64,000 nt of DNA from Periplaneta americana (GCF_040183065.1 NC_091122.1:159427455-159491454); one strand, 5' to 3'; counted from the stretch's first letter, positions 46,265-58,470 are shown. Program-made: numbers and translations. The notes: generated by a model not told the origin, from the letters alone.

Positions 46265-46490
46265 TCGACCTGGTTGGCGAGTTGGTATAGCGCTGGCCTT
46301 CTGTGCCCAAGGTTGTGGGTTCGATCCCGGGCCAGGTCGATGGCATTTAAATGTGCTTAAATGCGACAGGCTCATGTCAGTAGATTTACTGGCATGTAAA
46401 AGAACTCCTGTGGGACAAAATTCCGGCACATCCGGTGACGCTGATATAACCTCTGCAGTTGCGAGCGTCGTTAAATAAAACATAACATTA
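46265..46490 (+). mobile_element. tRNA-derived SINE, family D
   Basis: ACCTGGTTGGCGAGTTGGTA TAGCGC is an A-box head and GTGGGTTCGATCCCGGG the B box. The body includes CATGTCAGTAGATTTACTGG and the tail GCGAGCGTCGTTAAATAAAA. Near full length. Confidence 0.8.
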
Positions 46491-46499
46491 TTTTAACAA

Positions 46500-46695
46500 C
46501 TAAGAACCCCCTACCCTTTTTTTTCACTTGTACGAAGGAGGGACTCGAAGGCTTGCACTGCAACCTGAAGCTTATTGTATTTACACTCCTAGTCTGTGAA
46601 TGACTATAATAGGTAGCCGAACGGCCGAGCTCTTCTACAAGTACAACACGCCGCACCGTGAACTTAACCCGTGCTATTGCATGATGATGAAAAGT
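46500..46695. other. No gene recognised
   Basis: May include a reversed tRNA-like fragment near 46550-46650, not firm. Confidence 0.3.
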
Positions 46696-46699
46696 GCAT

Positions 46700-47763
46700 T
46701 AATGATGACTATTACACTTTTACTACGTCACACTACTTTCGACCAATAAAACGGTACGAAAGGACGTCTTTCAACCAATCATGGCCGCTTATCGCACAAT
46801 TTTATCGCGTCCCTAGCATTTGTTTAATTTTATCGCGTCCCTACCATTTGTTTATTTTTATCACTACCCTAGCATTTGTTTCTTTGTTTGCCAACATTTC
46901 AAACTGCACTGGTCTGGCCGTCAAAAAACAGAAAATTACAAACCACTCCAGTCGATGCACATCACTTTCAAATATGACTCGCAGTTTGGCATTCAAGAAC
47001 AAGAATTAATAAAGATCACTGGTCATATATGAAGAGCACCATTCGGAAATCCTGAATGAGTTCAGGGATACACCATGTACACCAACGAGTTCACTTCTTT
47101 TACGCTCACGTCCAATATAACATCAACTGAACCACCAAAACATTCAAATTTGAAAATTGTACTTTCAATAATTGTTTCTTTTAAAATTATCCATGTTTAT
47201 TTTTTATTTCATCATCGTTAATTAAAACGTTTCTTGTTTATTTCATCATTCCTAATTAAAACTTTTCTAACACTTGTTTATATTATTTAGGTTATGTTTG
47301 TTATAGTTTCTGCTATATATTATGGATAGTCACGTAACAGAGATTGTTTAATACTAAGATTTATTGAAAATCATCTGTCAAGTGACGTTGATTACTGGGA
47401 TCCGGATGATTGAAATGGAATGCAAATGTTTTAATAAGAATGAAACTGAATCAACAAAGCCTTCTTGACTAGTAACAGTCCACAGAGTTCAATGACGATT
47501 CCATAGTTGGCACAACTGATACCGGTAACAAGAAAACATCATCAAAAAACACTACTGCCATCTAGCGTAATGTTGAGATGGTACAATAATACATTTGAAG
47601 ACAGTTGTATTTTCGTAAGCCAATTAATATTTTATTGTACACTTTGTTACTTCTAATCTTTATATAGCCTACTTTCTTCTAATCGTGTAATAGTCAAATA
47701 AATCCCACTCGAGTTTTGATTTTTCTCTAGATAAATCAAAACCTCTAGTGAGATTACTGTTGA
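46700..47763 (+). mobile_element. Tyrosine-recombinase (Crypton-like) element copy 2
   Basis: Same order of blocks as 20642-21764: TGACTATTACACTTTTACTA, three TTTATCGCGTCCCTAGCATT-type repeats, recombinase end, AAGCCTTC(T/G)TGACTAGTAAC and the terminal hairpin. Lacks the AT/AG microsatellite. Confidence 0.65.
46930..47190 (+). pseudogene. Tyrosine recombinase C-terminus, copy 2
   Basis: ITNHSSRCTSLSNMTRS, then in the next frame GIQEQELIKITGH, then EEHHSEILNEF. It keeps the HxxR box and the downstream ITGH histidine; the catalytic-Tyr segment seen in copy 1 is deleted. Confidence 0.6.
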
Positions 47764-47937
47764 CAAAATGTGTCCGAGGTCCAACGCCGAACGTTATCCA
47801 GCAATTCTGTTTCAATTGGTTGAGGGAAAACCCCGGAAAAAACTCAACCAGGTAAATTTGTCCTAACAATGATTTGAACCCGGTTCCGCTCGCTTCATGC
47901 CCAGACGTGATAACCATTACTCCACAGCGGTGGATAC
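47764..47937 (-). mobile_element. SINE family A, 3' truncated
   Basis: Reversed family A: GGTCCAACGCCGAACGTTAT, GGTTGAGGGAAAACCCCGGA and TGATAACCATTACTCCACAG. Directly abuts the recombinase element. Confidence 0.75.
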
Positions 47938-47939
47938 TC

Positions 47940-48950
47940 CTTATGATAATCTTTGGATGTTCTTGACTGTGTACATTATACAACATCTGGCCAAGAACAG
48001 TTGTCCTTTCTGTCAGTTGTTTTTACCCCAGTCTTTTGTTCCACTGAATATTCAAGCACATGCACTTGGCCACCAACTAAACTAAGTTCAAGATTCTAAA
48101 GAAACGTGTATATATGATTATCAAGATATTGGTGTTTATTGTTCAGAATCTCACGTAGTTAAATTCGTTCCTTTTGCAAGGGTTCCATATGACATGTTGT
48201 ACTGTCACATTTTTTATCATACACTATTGCTTAACGTTAAGTGTTTCCTTTGGACAGATGTTCTGATTGTCCATTGGCTGAAAAATAAACATCCTGCTCA
48301 CAGTTCTGCTTACTACCGCGACTAGTAAACTTTGATTTCAGTGCCAGTATCGAAGAGAGACGTGCAAGATACACAAGACAATGTGAGAAACACGATTCTG
48401 ACTTCGGGTTCTTCTGTGTATTAGCTCTGGGTTCCTTCTACGTAGGATCAGAAACTGGTAACTATTTCATATTTTTAGATAATTTATTTTTAATTTCTCA
48501 TCAGTAGTAGACTATAAAACGACTGTGACGCTACAAAAGAAGATACCGTTATCTCTAGTTGTCTCCGATACCCAAAACGTTATCACAATACCATCTCTCT
48601 GCCTTATCTCGAGTAAGTGATCTCCTGACTTAATGAATAGAGTATTTGTAAAATATCCATGGGTCTTTATTTGACATCAAAAACACAATCATGAACTAGT
48701 CCAAATAGGTACAGTATATGGAAATTATGTTCCCGATTATTGTATTACTTAGAATAAACTAACAAATCAAACTGTACAGTTAGTATTCTGAAAACATTAT
48801 TTCTTCAGAGAAATCATAATTTTTCTCGGACATTTTTCGCGCTTTGATCTCACACCTACTGTACCTATCTTGTATTCCGACAGATGACAGTGACTTAAGC
48901 CAGTGTAGCATGCTTCTTTCATAAGAAAGAAAATTCCGAAGTAATCTGCA
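47940..48950. other. No gene recognised
   Basis: 48830-48905 (GGACATTTTTCGCGCTTTGA, CTCACACCTAC) resembles 9345-9385. No coding exon I can support. Confidence 0.4.
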
Positions 48951-48964
48951 CTAAAAGACGATTA

Positions 48965-49212
48965 TGTCCACACCTATGGAGTAACAGCTAGCGCGTCTGG
49001 CCGGGAAACCAGGTGGCCCCGGTTCGATTCCCGGTCGGGGCAAGTTACCTGGTTGAGGTTTTTCCGGGGTTTTCCCTCAACCCAATATGAGCAAATGCTG
49101 GGTAACTTTCGGTGCTGGACTCCGGACTCATTTCACCGGCATTATCACCTTCATCTAATTCAGACGCTAAATAACCTAAGCTGTTGATAAAGCATCGTAA
49201 AATAACCTACAA
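48965..49212 (+). mobile_element. SINE family A, full length with 12-bp target duplication
   Basis: Head, B box GGTTCGATTCCCGGTCGGGG, body GCTGGGTAACTTTCGGTGCT and tail CATCGTAAAATAACCTAC are intact. AAAAGACGATTA flanks it (48953-48964, 49213-49224). Best-preserved copy here. Confidence 0.93.
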
Positions 49213-49283
49213 AAAAGACGATTACAAGAATCATTTAAAATGAAACATTTTAATTGTAAAATCGCGTAATAAGTCTATAGTAA

Positions 49284-49615
49284 AAGTAGGGTGGGATGAA
49301 GGCTTGGAAGTAGTATGGATTTCCTATGCTGATATAGCAAGAGCTTGGGACTTCGGGCCCTAGGCCTTGCCAGGTACTCGTCTGAGTATGGGAATTGGGT
49401 ATGTCAGAGTTGAGGTAGGATGGTCCACCTGTCAGCATCGGATATCAGGTCACTGTCGGACAATCATCTCATATCCTGTATAGGATGTATGATCAGGCTA
49501 CTCGTATGAGGACGAGACCTGGCTCTAGCAGGGCTGAGGCAGCGTGGCCCACCTGTCAGCGTCGGATTCACGAATGCCACCCCGGCCACTGTCGGACTTG
49601 GACTGTAATTACTAA
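49284..49615 (+). repeat. Interspersed repeat family R3, copy 2 (partly duplicated)
   Basis: GGATGGTCCACCTGTCAGCA (49418) and GCGTGGCCCACCTGTCAGCG (49541) show that the core occurs twice in a row. Related to 2440 and 62995. Confidence 0.6.
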
Positions 49616-49619
49616 GGAA

Positions 49620-50085
49620 AGGGATTTGGAGTATTATAAAGAATGGTGAAACGTAGTATAGATATTCGTAGATCAGTGACTGTCAAGCGAGCTGCGTCAC
49701 AGAGGATAGACGAGTACAGTTCACTTCATACAAACTTACACGCAACGTGCTGTAAACGTATTTCAGAATAAACATATAGAATAGTTTAATGACATATAGT
49801 GGCCTACATACATAATCTGCATTTCACTTTGAACTACATGTGTTTTTCTTGGCAACGCACAAGATACCAATAAACAACATTACAAATATACATATTTAAA
49901 TATCAGTCTCTGCTTCCTCGCGGTTCAGGGGAAATACTGATGGCTGATAGACAGTTGTCGTCTGTATGGAACTCGACTCTGAATACAGTATGTGTGTTTT
50001 TCTATCAGGAGCGTGCTAAATTAAAACCTTTATTTACAATATCATGAAATATGATAATATGTACACAACGTACACTACAGTATTT
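49620..50085. other. No gene recognised
   Basis: No convincing feature. Confidence 0.4.
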
Positions 50086-50086
50086 A

Positions 50087-50089
<3 letters not shown>

Positions 50090-50147
<58 letters not shown>

Positions 50148-50148
50148 A
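50090..50148. repeat. (AT)n microsatellite
   Basis: About 26 AT units. Confidence 0.95.
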
Positions 50149-50251
50149 TATTTACAACATAGCCTAATAGAGTATCATGAAATATTGAACAAAATGTAGA
50201 GCCAAACGAAATGGTATTTTCAATTAATGCTATGTTTTGGTGATGAAACAA

Positions 50252-50942
50252 TTATTCCTGCTGTGCCTTGTTATAATAAATTGTAAATATCATTTTCAAA
50301 TTTTCTAAACACGACTTTGCTCTTTTGCAAGGAAGGAAATTTTTTAACATGGAAAAACTCCGCTCTACATCTGCAGAGACAATTGGAGAGTACTTTAAAC
50401 AAAATACGTCAATTAAATTCACATGTTGAATGACGTCATTGGGACACGTGTTTGTTAGTGCATCTGCAATCTGACTGAGAAAACTGTACCTATCTTTTTT
50501 AATCAAAACTCTGTTCATTTTTTCACCAACACGTTTTCCTACTTCACCTTCTACTGCACTCAGTTTATTTACAATAGTACTCATAATATTTATTTACTCA
50601 ACTAATTCTACTCCTGACTGGACTAATCGAATAATGGCATCCGGTAAATATAAAAAAATTGACTTAATATCCATGATTTCTTTTTTGATTATTCTATCAT
50701 TTAGCAGTTCCTGGCATATTTGAATAGCAGTCGAAAGACTGGACCACTTTCTTCACAGATTGGAGGTAATGTGCGTAATAATAATTATTGCAAGCTTCTA
50801 ACCATGACCCCCATCTCTTAAGAACTGGACATGGGGGAAGCGATAATTTAGGGAATTGTTTCCTGAATTTTGATACTCGATCTTAGCTTTTACAAATATA
50901 GTCTTTCAATTTTGTATTGTTAGTCGGTTTCACTTTCGGCAT
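50252..50942 (-). pseudogene. hAT transposase remnant
   Basis: The - strand from 50942 starts MPKVKPTNNTKLKDYICKS. A separate frame reads LPPCPVLKRWGSWLEACNNY then YYAHYLQSVKKVVQSFD, matching the LPxPPxPVxTRWGTWLxAxxYY block. The C-terminus (50584-50252) holds VSADVERSFSMLKNFLPCKR and ENLKMIFTIYYN, the dimerisation motif. Large internal deletions and stops remove the catalytic core. Confidence 0.78.
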
Positions 50943-51147
50943 TGTACCCGCACTTCACTACGCTGAACTGCAAACCTGCATGTTGAAGTTCTTATGCGAC
51001 AACTGTCCCGTTCACCTGTTGTTGACGTGCAGAGATCTGCGAATATGTCATGAGGGGAGGACTTGGTATAAAGGGTTGTAAACAAATGACTGTGTAGATG
51101 CCAATACTAGCTTTTACTACTCCAAATTCCGTTCCCTAGTAATTACA

Positions 51148-51240
51148 TATAAGGGCATACAATGGGCGAAACCGTGTCTAAGTGTAAGGATCCATCCCAG
51201 ATCCAGCCCACGTAAAACTAAGCCAACTGCTACTACTATT
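51148..51240 (+). repeat. Interspersed repeat family R3, 3' part
   Basis: GGGCATACAATGGGCGAAAC, GTGTAAGGATCCATCCCAG and AAAACTAAGCCAAC correspond to the end of the copy at 62995-63225. Confidence 0.55.
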
Positions 51241-51249
51241 ACTACTTTA

Positions 51250-51718
51250 ATAATAGTAATAATAATAATAATACCTTTGAATAAGGCACAATATTAATGT
51301 ATTTATATAAACTTTTCAATCTGACATAACTTTCATTAACATAAACCATAAAGGGAACTATGCACTACAGTATATTTCTCTGATAATTACAATCTATCTC
51401 AGTTTGATGCAATATTTTACTCCTGGCGTTACACTAACACCCAGTGATTTATTTATTAAAGAATGAAAAATAAAGACTAATTAAAATACGGCTTAATAAA
51501 CCTCTTAATTACTCATCGGAACTTTTGTTTACGGATTTCAATATTCTTAAAATTAGACAAATTATTATGTTTTTATTCAACGTTATGCATAAAAATTGCA
51601 ATAAATTCAAATTGTATCATAATAAATACAGAACAAAAAGATCCGACATAATACGACTGGAAGAGCCGAAACGTTTCACAAGCAATCATGGTGTAATAAC
51701 TATAGGCCTATTTTGAGC
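51250..51718. other. No gene recognised
   Basis: AT-rich; short (AAT)n near 51250. Confidence 0.4.
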
Positions 51719-51721
51719 TAA

Positions 51722-52345
51722 CAAGCAAACATTCTGATGGGGACAGATAAAAAAGTTACATTTGTTTCTTCCACCATGTTAATAATGTCAAAAGAAGTAC
51801 TTATACAAATTTTGGCCACTTGACCACAATTATAAGGCCATCCAGAAAGTGATTTTCCCTGAAGCCGTTTATAGAAAAAAAAAAAGGCACAATTGCATGG
51901 AAAGATTTATTGAAACAGATACAGCAATTGTTGCGCTATTTGTCAACATATCCTCCACTTGAATTGAGACTTTTCTCATACAAGGGATCAATTTTTGTAT
52001 TCTTGTGTCGTAGAAGTCAACCGCCTGGGAACGGAACCAGCGTTTGGCAGCCCTCTGCACCTGTCTGTCGATCCCATGATAAGACAAAATTATGTCTCAA
52101 TTCCTGTGGCTAACATGTCAAAAAATAGCTCAACAATTGCTATGTCTGTTCCAATACATTTTTTTCAATTAAATTGTGTTTTTTTCTGTTAACGGCCCCT
52201 GGCGAACTTATTTTTTTACGGCCCTCGTAATTGCGCTCGAGTGGCCAAAATTTGTATGAGCAATTCTTTTGACATTATTAACATGGTGAAAGAAAAAAAA
52301 ATAACTTTTTTATCTGCCCCCATCAGAATGTTTGCTTGTAAGTTT
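51722..52345. mobile_element. Foldback element around a mariner fragment
   Basis: ACAAGCAAACATTCTGATGG to AATTTTGGCCAC at 51722-51828 is mirrored at 52235-52342, about 105 bp per arm. The mariner fragment lies between. Confidence 0.75.
51838..52090 (-). pseudogene. Mariner transposase C-terminus
   Basis: GIDRQVQRAAKRWFRSQAVD and FYDTRIQKLIPCMRK fit the mariner end (AVQxWFxxQxxDFYxxGIxKLxxRxxKC). Different subfamily from the 27775 element. Confidence 0.65.
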
Positions 52346-52494
52346 ATATAAAAAATAATTGAAAAATATCCAATTAAAATTGTATTATTTCTATATGAAT
52401 TTAACCTTACGTTTCAAAGCCTCTCTTTCTTGTAACGATAAATAAATAATTATATTTAATTATAGTTATCTTACTTGACTTCATAGGTAAAATC

Positions 52495-52751
52495 ATTTAC
52501 ATTACACGCCATGGAGGCCCGCAGGACAATAGGAGAGAGGCTGTCACATGCACAGTCGGCGCTAAAGGCAATAGAGGCGTCTGTCCTACGTGCCCACCGC
52601 CTTTATCCCAAAGGCAATAGGTCTGGTACTCATTTCTGATAGATTCTGAGTAAACCCCAGGGTCATAATGCTGCAGGAAGGATTAGATTAATGAAGAAAA
52701 TCCATGACCCCCATTTGAAATCGAACCCGCGACCTTCCTGCTTCCAGCGTT
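52495..52751 (-). repeat. tRNA-derived SINE-like repeat, split by a Harbinger-like element
   Basis: AAATCGAACCCGCGACCTTC is an inverted B box; CAGCG continues after the element at 54664 as GCGCCTCAACCGCGACGC. Confidence 0.55.
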
Positions 52752-53687
52752 AGGCTTCGTTCACACTTTGCAAGTAACTTGAATTCAAGTCATGTAATTT
52801 CAAGTACCGGTAACCTGAATTCAAGTCGCAGTTCAGACTTATTCAAGTTATTTTGTTTTCAAGTAGGATAAAATGACGTCGATGGAATTTCTGCAGTAGC
52901 AAGCCTCCGTGCCACGGAAATGATAAATATATTGAAGAAATGGAAGACGCGTTGTTCACTATGGTTTAGGAATTAGATTAGTAAGACAAATACACGACCA
53001 TTGACCATTACAAATAAAATAAGTGAAATCTTCAAGCAGATTTAGTAATTCTTAATGTAAATATAATAAAATATAAGCAGGTCTGATTTACCATAATTGA
53101 AAATGATTATCTTGAAGCTATTACAGTTCCTTAAAAAAAAAAATCTATCAGTCACATTGAACTATGCCAGTTTCGGCCGATAAAATGCCATCCTTTCAAG
53201 TAACACTCTTCTTAATCCCTCCTATCTTCCTCACTTCTTCTCTATCTACAGTTTAATGGTTTTCAATTGTCTTTCATATGACATGTGTCCACGTTAAAAT
53301 CGTTCAGTTTTTCAATGAACTTTTCCTTCATTCCTTATCAGCTTTCTTTCCATTTCTGTCACGAAACTTTGCAGTTTCTATAATCCATAGGCCTTCGTGA
53401 GTTTTATACAACTTCAGAAACACAAATATTTGGTCATTACTATTGTTCCCTATTATTTTTACGTTCCCAGTAGAACAGAAAAAAATCAGCTGTTAATTTA
53501 ACGCTCTTAAAACAGCTGTTAATTTTAATTTCCGCGCTTTTCTCCTTGAATTCAAGTTATCAAGTGACGTTCATACTCTTCAAGTTGTTTCAAGTGTCCT
53601 TTCAAGTCAAGTAAAAAGTAGAAAGGGATTCAACTTCAATTGAAACTTGAATTCAAGCCGTTACTTGTTTTCAAGTCAACTTGAAAT

Positions 53688-54602
53688 AACCCGAGTCACA
53701 CGGGGATAGTTTACAGGAGTCAAGTGCTTGAAGCCTCTAAACTTGATGCTATATTTGTGATCACACGGAGACATTAAACTTGAAACATACTTGAAAAAAA
53801 GCGCGCGCTGAATGTTGTATTCGCAGTGGTGTTTGAATTCTTATATTCTGTTATAGTTAATAAAAATCAATAGTGAACTGGCATTTTTAGTTTGGTGAAA
53901 CTGAAGATGCCACCAGCACATATTCAAGCATGTGTGCAGCTAATTGGTGCCTTGTTATTGTATGAATTACAAAATATTATTGAAAAAAAGGAAAAGAGAA
54001 CATGGGTTAAGAAATGGATTCGTAGAAGAATTATGCACGGTGCACCTTGTTGAAAGAATTAGCTGAAGAAGATCCTGCAGAATACAGGAAACATCTGAGA
54101 ATGAGTCCTGTTTTAAGGGTTTTTAACTCTTTTCGAACCACTTCTACGTCTATGTTTTCGAAACCTTGTTCCATGAGTTCACTGACTAGTTTCTGGAATA
54201 ATAATTCCCGCTTGTTTTTATTGAGGTCTTCTTTGTCACGTATATTACATACAAGTTCATACTTCTCATACACTTCCAAAAACTTTATGATATCGTTGGA
54301 ATTCCACTTAGGGGCGCTCATTATTAATAATAATTAATTTACTTCGACAATAGGCCTAAAACTACAAACTTTCTACTTGCCAAGTTGCTATAAGTTCGCA
54401 TTCACACGCGGGAAGTGGTGGAGTCAAGTTGGTCACGTGACGGGAAAGTGGACACAAAAGTTGACGGGTTGTCAACTCAAATTCTGCTTGACCGCCAAGT
54501 CACAACTTGACTGTCTCGACCATATCACACGGGGAAAGTTGAAGGAAAGTCGACTTGCTCCAAGCATTTGACTCCTGTGAACTATCCCCGTGTGAATTAG
54601 CC
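53688..54602 (+). mobile_element. Deleted PIF/Harbinger element, copy 2, nested
   Basis: Opposite-orientation twin of 911-1833. CCCGAGTCACACGGGGATAG start, CTATCCCCGTGTGAATTAG end. From 53908 the + strand gives MPPAHIQACVQLIGALLLYE and RTWVKKWIRRRIMHGA, then after a frameshift LLKELAEEDPAEYRKHLRMS, a HARBI1 N-terminus. The sequence then jumps to the reverse-strand MADF gene. Confidence 0.82.
54031..54321 (-). pseudogene. MADF protein fused to antisense transposase by deletion
   Basis: MSAPKWNSNDIIKFLEVYEK to EQGFENIDVEVVRKELKTLK is MADF. The remaining ~25 residues are the transposase start read backwards. The stop-free frame is thus an accident of the internal deletion. Confidence 0.7.
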
Positions 54603-54863
54603 AGTTCGTCGAATCAAGTGACTTGAATTCAAGTTAGGTGCTTGAAAAGTGTGAACGAGGCTTTGCGCCTCAACCGCGACGCTAGCGCGTGTCCCCCTTA
54701 CTTTATACAGAATTATACTGTTTTTTTCTATAAACTGGATATGAAAAAAGCGGTCCAAGATTTAACATGTACACATTCATTAATTGTATAGCGGGCAGTC
54801 TTTCAAAGCGTGGCTAATTTTCGCTCAGGAACGCGCCCCACAGTTCACCAACATACACAATAA

Positions 54864-57048
54864 AGCCTCGTTCACATTTTTCAAGTAACTTGAATTCAAG
54901 TCACGTGATTTCAAGTACCTGAATTCAAGTCGCCGTTCAGACATTCAAGTTATTTTGTTTTCAAGTAGGATAAAATGGCGTCCATGGATGTTGTGCAATT
55001 AGGAATTTCTGTAGTAGCAAACCTCCGTGCCAGGGAAATGATAAATATATTGAAAAATGGAAGACGCGTTGTTCAGTATGGGTTAGGAATTGGATTAATA
55101 AGAGAAATACACGACCACTGACTATTACAAATAGAATTAGTGAAATCTTCAAGCAGATTTAATAATTCTTATCGCAAATGTAACAAAATATAAGCGAGTC
55201 TGATTTACCATAATTGAAAATGATTATCTTGAAGCTGTTACAGTTCCCCCACAAAAATCTATCAACCATATCGAACCATGCCAGTTTCGGTGATAAATGT
55301 CATCCCTTCAAGCAACGCTCTTCTCTTCTTAATCCCTCATTATCTTCCCCACTTCTTTTCTATCTACAGTTTAATAGTTTTGTATTATTTTTCATAGGCT
55401 ATCTCATCTGTGTCCACGTTAAAATCTCTGCTGTTCAGTTCTTCAATGAACTCTTCCTTTCTTTGCATTTCTATTACGAAACTTTAAAGTTTCTATAGTC
55501 CGCAGGCCTTCGTGAATTTTATACAACTTCAGAAACTCAAATATTTGGTCATTATTTCACTTACTGCTGTTTGCTATTATTTTTACGTTCCTAGTAGAAC
55601 TGAAAAACAATCAGCTATTAATTTAACGCTCTTAAAACGGCTGTTAATTTAAATTCCCGCGCTTTTCTCCTTGAATTCAAGTTATCAAGTGACGTTCACA
55701 CTTTTCAAGTGTCCTTTCAAGTCAAGTAAAAAGTAGAAAGGGATCCAACTTCACTTGAAACTTTAATTCAAGCCGTTAATTGATTTCAAGTCAACTTGAA
55801 ACCAGTGGCGGCTGATCGACTGAGGCAAGTGAGGCCGGGCCTCAGTCACTTGGCTTAACTGAAATCAAATTTTGTGTTTTTATATAATGTATAGTTATTT
55901 GAATGAAGCATATATCGCTGTAGAAGTTTTTGAAAACTTTGATGTATATAGACCTGTTTTGCAGTAACATTTGTTCCTGAGGTCGGGATCGCTCGTGCCG
56001 GGTCTGACTTGTGATGTATATAGACCTGTTTTGCAGTAAAATTTGTTCCTGAGGCCAGAATCGTTCTTGCCGGGTCTGTCAATGCATTTCATGTCCTTTC
56101 GCGGGCTTTGAGTTTACGCTTAAAATGCTGTAGCTGAGGCACAATTCGGCTGGCCTGGTCAGGTTTCACTCGTCCCATCCATGGGCCGGCCTCAAGGGTA
56201 GAGTGGGGTGGGAATAGTAGTGGTGACTTGTCTTCCTAACTAGGCCATAAATAACAAAATTCCAGCTCTTTGGCAGGCAGAAACCCACTCGATTCTCTCC
56301 CCTTATGTCTCAGTTTATGACATAAGCGAGGGTGTTCTACTATTGTACTTCGTAGTACAGTACTGAATCTGGGCCAATGTTGTTATGTATTTTGGGAAAA
56401 TATAAACAGAAACAAATGAGAGAAATAATGCTGGTGCAGTTAATTCATTGTTAGAGTGTCCTTTTTCGAGAAGAAATAATACTAAAAGAAAGGAAGTTTT
56501 AAATAAAGAGAGAGACTACCGAGATACCTACGACATCGCTGATAATTTTTCTGACACATAATCTCAAAACGCGAGATTCTATTGCATCCTCGTATGGGCA
56601 ACATAAATGGTTAAGTAGTAATGTGGTGCAAAATAAACTTCTCTTGGCCTTGTTTGTTGCTGTCAAAGGAAAAAATAAAAAGAAAAGAAAGAAAGGGGAA
56701 TTTCAACACATAATATGGGATGCTTCATCACACTGAAACAATCACTGAAACTCAGAGCATAACAGCTTATTTGGTGAGTGAAATTATTATTTTTCTTTGA
56801 TAGTAATAAGAATAGACTAATAATAGTAATAATAATAATACAGTAATAATGATATTAATAATATAATAACAATAATAATTAATATCATAAATAAACATTT
56901 CCTATCGGAGGCACTTAAACTAGTTGCATCTGGCCTCACCGAGGATTTTGATCACCGGCCGCTACTGCTTGAAACATAGTTCACACTTTTCAAGTTCGAC
57001 TTTTCAAGTGACTTAAATTCAAATTACTTGAAAAGTGTGAACGAGGCT
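54864..57048. mobile_element. Harbinger-like element (CAAGT family), copy 2, with nested hAT
   Basis: Ends AGCCTCGTTCACATTTTTCA and AAAAGTGTGAACGAGGCT. At 54975 a short + frame, MASMDVVQLGISVVANLRAR then EMINILKNGRRVVQYGLGIG, stops at HDH; it may be a worn transposase start. Copy 1 carries the same region. Confidence 0.7.
55803..56967. mobile_element. hAT element with perfect 8-bp duplication
   Basis: CAGTGGCGGCTGATC and GATCACCGGCCGCTACTG are inverted ends; CTTGAAAC lies on both sides (55795-55802, 56968-56975). No transposase. A 72-bp unit with TGATGTATATAGACCTGTTT is tandemly doubled at 55940-56083. Confidence 0.92.
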
Positions 57049-57099
57049 TTTTCGCTCAGGAACGCGCCCCACAGGTCAGCAACATACACAATAACGTAC

Positions 57100-58470
57100 G
57101 AACGTAAAGAGACTGATGATCCCCTCCGCTCCTCTTAAGGCCTTCAGACTGGCTCCTCCTCTGCATGCAAGCCCATAGAGGTGGAACATTCCTGCCAGCC
57201 AGACCTGCCGAAGATGTTTTTGTTTGTGCCAGCAGTTGCTCACGCCGAGCCGGTCTGAACGCGGAGTCCCGGTGGTGTGCTACTCATCTGTTTGCGATGA
57301 AGAGAGTTTGATTTTGTTTTGACAGTCTGATGTTATTTCATCGGAGTGTAATCTGACCTTGGCGTGGGAGAGCAAATGGACTATTTTAATGATCACCGGC
57401 AAGTACTGAGGGGTCCGCAGTGTTAACCGATTTGGAATGTGTTACAACTGAGGCTTCTGTGTAAAACTCCCTTGTTACGAACCACGACAACGCGTTGAGA
57501 ATTTTGCTTTGTTTTTTACTATGGAATGAGTCATGCCTCATAAATAGTGATAAGACAATGTTGTCTCACGGGAAAGCGTGTGTCATGGAATGCAAACGTG
57601 ATATATTCTCACCCTCTGCTCCTTCTATGCCAGAAAAACATGATCTTCGACCATCTAGCTGAACCCAAACAGCTTGAGAGAGACTGCGATGGATTAATTA
57701 CACAGGATGATAAACATTAATCGCCTTTTTCAACGCTGCTGCTGAATGTGTAAGTAGAAATATCTTCACTAGTCTTTGTGATCACCACCAGGCCTAGGGT
57801 GTTCAGTCATTTGCATATAGATCGATCTTATAAGACCATCAATAATCAATGCATATGAATAACGTGTTTTCTAGTCTCATTACTGTGTGCATAAATGTAC
57901 TGTTTGCATTTTAATAACTGCATCATACACAGTACTTCGTTTTAATGGAGTATTCAAATCTATCTGAATACGATTACCGTATTGAAAATTTCATGAAAAC
58001 GGGGATTCAAAACGAACTGAGTCTCAAGATCGATACACCTAAAAAGTGGGATCAGATCGACCGGATTGTATTCAAATTTGCATGAAAACACGTATCGTAT
58101 TCAAAACGATCTCGATACGATAAGTGCGTGATCGATCGTCATTTGTTTAATGTTTCTGCTGTTTTACCAACAGCGAGCTCAATTACGTATGTTGTAACAC
58201 ATAATATTTTGTATTTTCCTGAAAGCCCTTATTACCGTGAAGGTTACTTATGTCCCTGGCACTAAATAAAATTGTTAAAATACCTTAATTTATAGTATGG
58301 AGTAGTGGAAATTGGATGTGATCACTGGGAGAGCTGTATGCCCATCGAACCGATCTCAAATACGTACTTTTATTATGTACCAGATTCCTCGTGCGTGTAT
58401 GAAAAAAAAAAAAAAAAAAACCAGCCATATTCTCCTGAATGTGACGGTGATTTCAGTGTCGCCAACATCT
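57100..58470. other. No gene recognised
   Basis: 57146-57258 may be a small inverted-repeat element (TTCAGACTGGCTCC against GAGCCGGTCTGAA). 57950-58140 is rich in GATCGAT and GAATACGAT motifs also seen at 59955-60060. Confidence 0.35.

Larger units (their letters stand above)
52752..54663. mobile_element. Harbinger-like element (CAAGT family), copy 1, with nested element
   Basis: GGCTTCGTTCACACTTTGCA and TGCTTGAAAAGTGTGAACGA GGCT are inverted ends. Subterminal regions repeat CAAGT and ACTTG many times. TTA and TTT lie outside the ends, compatible with a 3-bp TTW target. Element 53688-54602 sits inside. Sister copy at 54864-57048. Confidence 0.7.
54818..57094. repeat. 46-bp direct repeats bracketing the second CAAGT element
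   Basis: TTTTCGCTCAGGAACGCGCC then CCACAG and CAACATACACAATAA occur at 54818-54863 and 57049-57094, two mismatches. Much longer than a normal target duplication for this class. Confidence 0.8.

Noticed and set aside
46101-46483. Frames with poly-Asp, poly-Ile or poly-Ser
   Set aside because: Artefacts of the (GAT)n microsatellite.
57140-57420. Possible first exon of another gene (less AT-rich, ATG at about 57376)
   Set aside because: No protein similarity and no downstream exons found; may be a small inverted-repeat element.
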